A stretch of 64,000 nucleotides of DNA from Bacilli bacterium (GTDB lineage: Bacteria; Bacillota_I; Bacilli_A; RF39; UBA660). The stretch spans positions 1-64,000 of the forward strand of contig CAAGEE010000002.1 of assembly GCA_900768815.1 (NCBI GenBank), read 5' to 3'. A model generated the notes under the pieces. That model had not been told where the DNA came from. It saw nothing but the letters and a program-made list of their open reading frames with translations, and did no database searches. The position numbers and the translations under genes are program-made. Below, one piece after another: positions 62,083 to 64,000 of this stretch (position 1 is its first letter; each line of letters starts with the position of its first letter).

Positions 62083-64000
62083 ATGGCTAAAAAGAAAAAG
62101 AAAAAAGCTGTTAAGAAGAGTTTTAATTATAGTGCTGAATTATATGGAATAGTATTAATCTTAATAGCAGTTTTAGGTATTGGAAAGTATGGTCCAGTTG
62201 GAAGACTTTTTGCATCGTTTGGTTTATTTTTAGTTGGATCTTTATATAATGTATTTTTAGTTGTTATATTTATAGTAGGTGGATATTTATTATTAAAAAG
62301 AGAATGGCCGGACTTTTTTTCAACTAAACTTATTGGTGTTTATATATTTTCTTTAGGTCTTTTAATTATGATGCATAGGGAATTTATACTACAGAATGAT
62401 GGTAATATGACTTTAATATTTAGAGAAACTATTGATCAATTGGTTTTATCTTTTAATAGTATTATGTCTACTGGGGTGTTAGATAATTGGTTAGCAGTAG
62501 GCGGTGGTTTAATTGGCGGGGTACTTGCATCTGTATTTGTTAAGTTATTTTCATTTATGGGTATGCAGATTGTATCATGGGTTTTAATGATAGCTGGTTT
62601 CTGTTTGTTTACTAGTTTCTCTGTAATTGATTTTATTAAGAACTCTATAGAGAAAAGCAAAGAAATTAAGATTCATAAGAGAGAAGAGAAAGAGGCTAAT
62701 GAGAAGAAGTCTTCAGTTATTATTAGTGATGGTGAAGATGAAGAAGACGGTGAGAAAAAACTTTCTAGTAATAATCATATTAAAATTACTAGTATTGATG
62801 AGTTAACTAAGGTTCCTGAGAAAAATGAGAAGAACGAGGTTCCTAGTACTTCAGTTGTTAGTAATGAAGTTAGAGAAACTCCAACTTGTAACTTGAAGTA
62901 TCAATTACCACCGTTAACTTTACTTGACCAGCCTAAGAAAAGAGAAAAAGGTCCTGATAATGCGGCAATAGAGAAGAATATTGAAATACTTGAACAAGTT
63001 CTTAAAGATTTTAAGATTGTTGGTAAAGTAGTTGAAGTACATATTGGACCTAGTGTTGCTCAATATGAATTAGAAATTGCTTCTGGTACAAGAGTTAATA
63101 AAATTACTTCTATTAATAGAGAGATTGCTTTAGCTCTTGCTAAAAAAGATGTTAGAATTGAGGCACCTATTCCTGGTAAGAATACTGTTGGTATTGAGTT
63201 TGCTAATGACAAAGCTACTCCAGTTAGTTTCTATGAAATTATTAGTAGCAAGAAAATGCAGGATGCTATGAATAAGAAATTAATGGTTCCTCTAGGTAAG
63301 AGTATTATGGGTGATGTTGAGGTCTGTGAAGTTAACAAGATGCCACACTTGCTTATTGCGGGTACTACTGGTTCTGGTAAATCAGTTTGTGTTAATGGTA
63401 TTATTTGTTCTATTTTGATGAGAGCTAGGCCAGATGAGGTTAAATTAGTTATGGTTGATCCTAAAGTAGTTGAATTATCTGTTTACAATGGAATTCCACA
63501 TTTAATGTGTCCAGTTGTTACAGATCCTAAAAAGGCTGCTGTTGCATTAGCTAAAATGGTTGCTGAAATGGAAAGACGTTATGAGACTTTTAGTGAGACT
63601 GGTACTAAGAATATTGAATCATATAATGATTATATAGATAAATGGAATAAGGAAAATGCTCATGATGATTATAAGAAATCTAGAATGCCTTATATAGTTG
63701 TTATTATCGATGAGTTATCTGACTTGATGATGGTTGCTGCTAAAGAAGTTGAAGATTCAATTTTACGTATTACACAAAAAGCTCGTGCAGCAGGTATTCA
63801 TTTAATCGTTGCTACGCAGAGGCCTTCAACTGAAGTTATTACAGGTTTAATTAAAGCTAATATTCCTTCTCGTATATCATTTGCGGTTGGATCTGGAATT
63901 GATTCTAGAACAATACTTGATCAGACAGGTGCTGAAAAATTACTTGGTAAAGGTGATATGTTATTCTTACCAATTGGAGTAAATTCTCCAACTCGTATTC
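62083..64000 (+). CDS. ftsK: DNA translocase FtsK/SpoIIIE (partial, runs off the window)
   Basis: The reading frame starts at ATG 62083 after AGGAGTGG and stays open to the end (639 codons seen). Lys-rich start, four N-terminal TM helices within residues 15-190, an acidic linker at about 200-290, then the alpha/beta motor. Walker A is AGTTGSGKSV near residue 426 and Walker B is VVIIDELSDLMM. The gamma DNA-reading domain would lie beyond the window. Pumps DNA through the septum or spore septum; FtsK and SpoIIIE cannot be told apart here. Confidence 0.95.
   Translation, partial: MAKKKKKKAVKKSFNYSAELYGIVLILIAVLGIGKYGPVGRLFASFGLFLVGSLYNVFLVVIFIVGGYLLLKREWPDFFSTKLIGVYIFSLGLLIMMHREFILQNDGNMTLIFRETIDQLVLSFNSIMSTGVLDNWLAVGGGLIGGVLASVFVKLFSFMGMQIVSWVLMIAGFCLFTSFSVIDFIKNSIEKSKEIKIHKREEKEANEKKSSVIISDGEDEEDGEKKLSSNNHIKITSIDELTKVPEKNEKNEVPSTSVVSNEVRETPTCNLKYQLPPLTLLDQPKKREKGPDNAAIEKNIEILEQVLKDFKIVGKVVEVHIGPSVAQYELEIASGTRVNKITSINREIALALAKKDVRIEAPIPGKNTVGIEFANDKATPVSFYEIISSKKMQDAMNKKLMVPLGKSIMGDVEVCEVNKMPHLLIAGTTGSGKSVCVNGIICSILMRARPDEVKLVMVDPKVVELSVYNGIPHLMCPVVTDPKKAAVALAKMVAEMERRYETFSETGTKNIESYNDYIDKWNKENAHDDYKKSRMPYIVVIIDELSDLMMVAAKEVEDSILRITQKARAAGIHLIVATQRPSTEVITGLIKANIPSRISFAVGSGIDSRTILDQTGAEKLLGKGDMLFLPIGVNSPTRI

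Noticed and set aside
1..64000. CRISPR arrays, restriction, toxin-antitoxin or phage modules
   Set aside because: No direct-repeat arrays, nucleases of these systems or integrase other than XerC were found; the region is mostly housekeeping.

Overview
The window is a low-GC, gene-dense stretch of a Bacillota chromosome, most like an uncultured Bacilli or Erysipelotrichia-type lineage. The evidence is gene order: rbgA-rnhB-topA-...-xerC, comN-secDF-rel-dtd-hisS-aspS-6S RNA-tcdA, polA-mutM, yqeG-yqeH, dnaG-sigA-trmK and nfo next to a DUF2624 gene all echo Bacillus. TGA ends several genes (rel, dtd, murG), so this is the standard bacterial code and not the Mycoplasma one. Many genes use a tight GGTGAT Shine-Dalgarno 3-5 bases before the start. 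Starts given here were moved to match these sites, so several are shorter than the longest possible frame. No rRNA, tRNA, CRISPR array, phage or insertion sequence was seen.

Layout. 1-6 kb: ribosome assembly GTPase, RNase HII, topoisomerase I, an unknown gene and XerC. 6-17 kb: comN, secDF, rel, dtd, a permease, a metallopeptidase, then a T-box-controlled hisS-aspS operon. 16.6-20 kb: a surface protein, a hydrolase, a probable 6S RNA, an unknown gene and tcdA. 20-25 kb: lexA, a divergent 49-residue membrane protein under a LexA box, then polA, an ASCH protein and mutM. 25-28 kb: a decayed sortase substrate, a sortase, and a minus-strand operon tmcAL-gmk-membrane protein. 28-38 kb: a reduced division and wall cluster (murG, murB, divIB, ftsA, ftsZ) interrupted by three tandem paralogous GT-C-like membrane proteins. 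38-48 kb: a pseudo-arginase, murE, a VanZ protein, a SigK-like sigma factor, a deacetylase, yqeG, yqeH, dnaG, sigA and trmK. 48-64 kb: surface and envelope genes (GH25 protein, family 10 hydrolase, three prepilin-like proteins including a 707-residue Cys-rich one), nfo, an ART-like unknown, a DUF2624 gene with an ATC start, a class B PBP, rpmG, efp and the start of ftsK.

The housekeeping genes cover DNA replication and repair, stringent response, translation and peptidoglycan synthesis. The accessory interest lies in small or degenerate genes: the SOS-linked mini-protein, the metal-ligand-less arginase homologue, the sortase with its broken PPNTG substrate, the Cys-rich tail on HisRS and the Cys-rich prepilin. 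All functional calls come from reading motifs and context; no database search was run.
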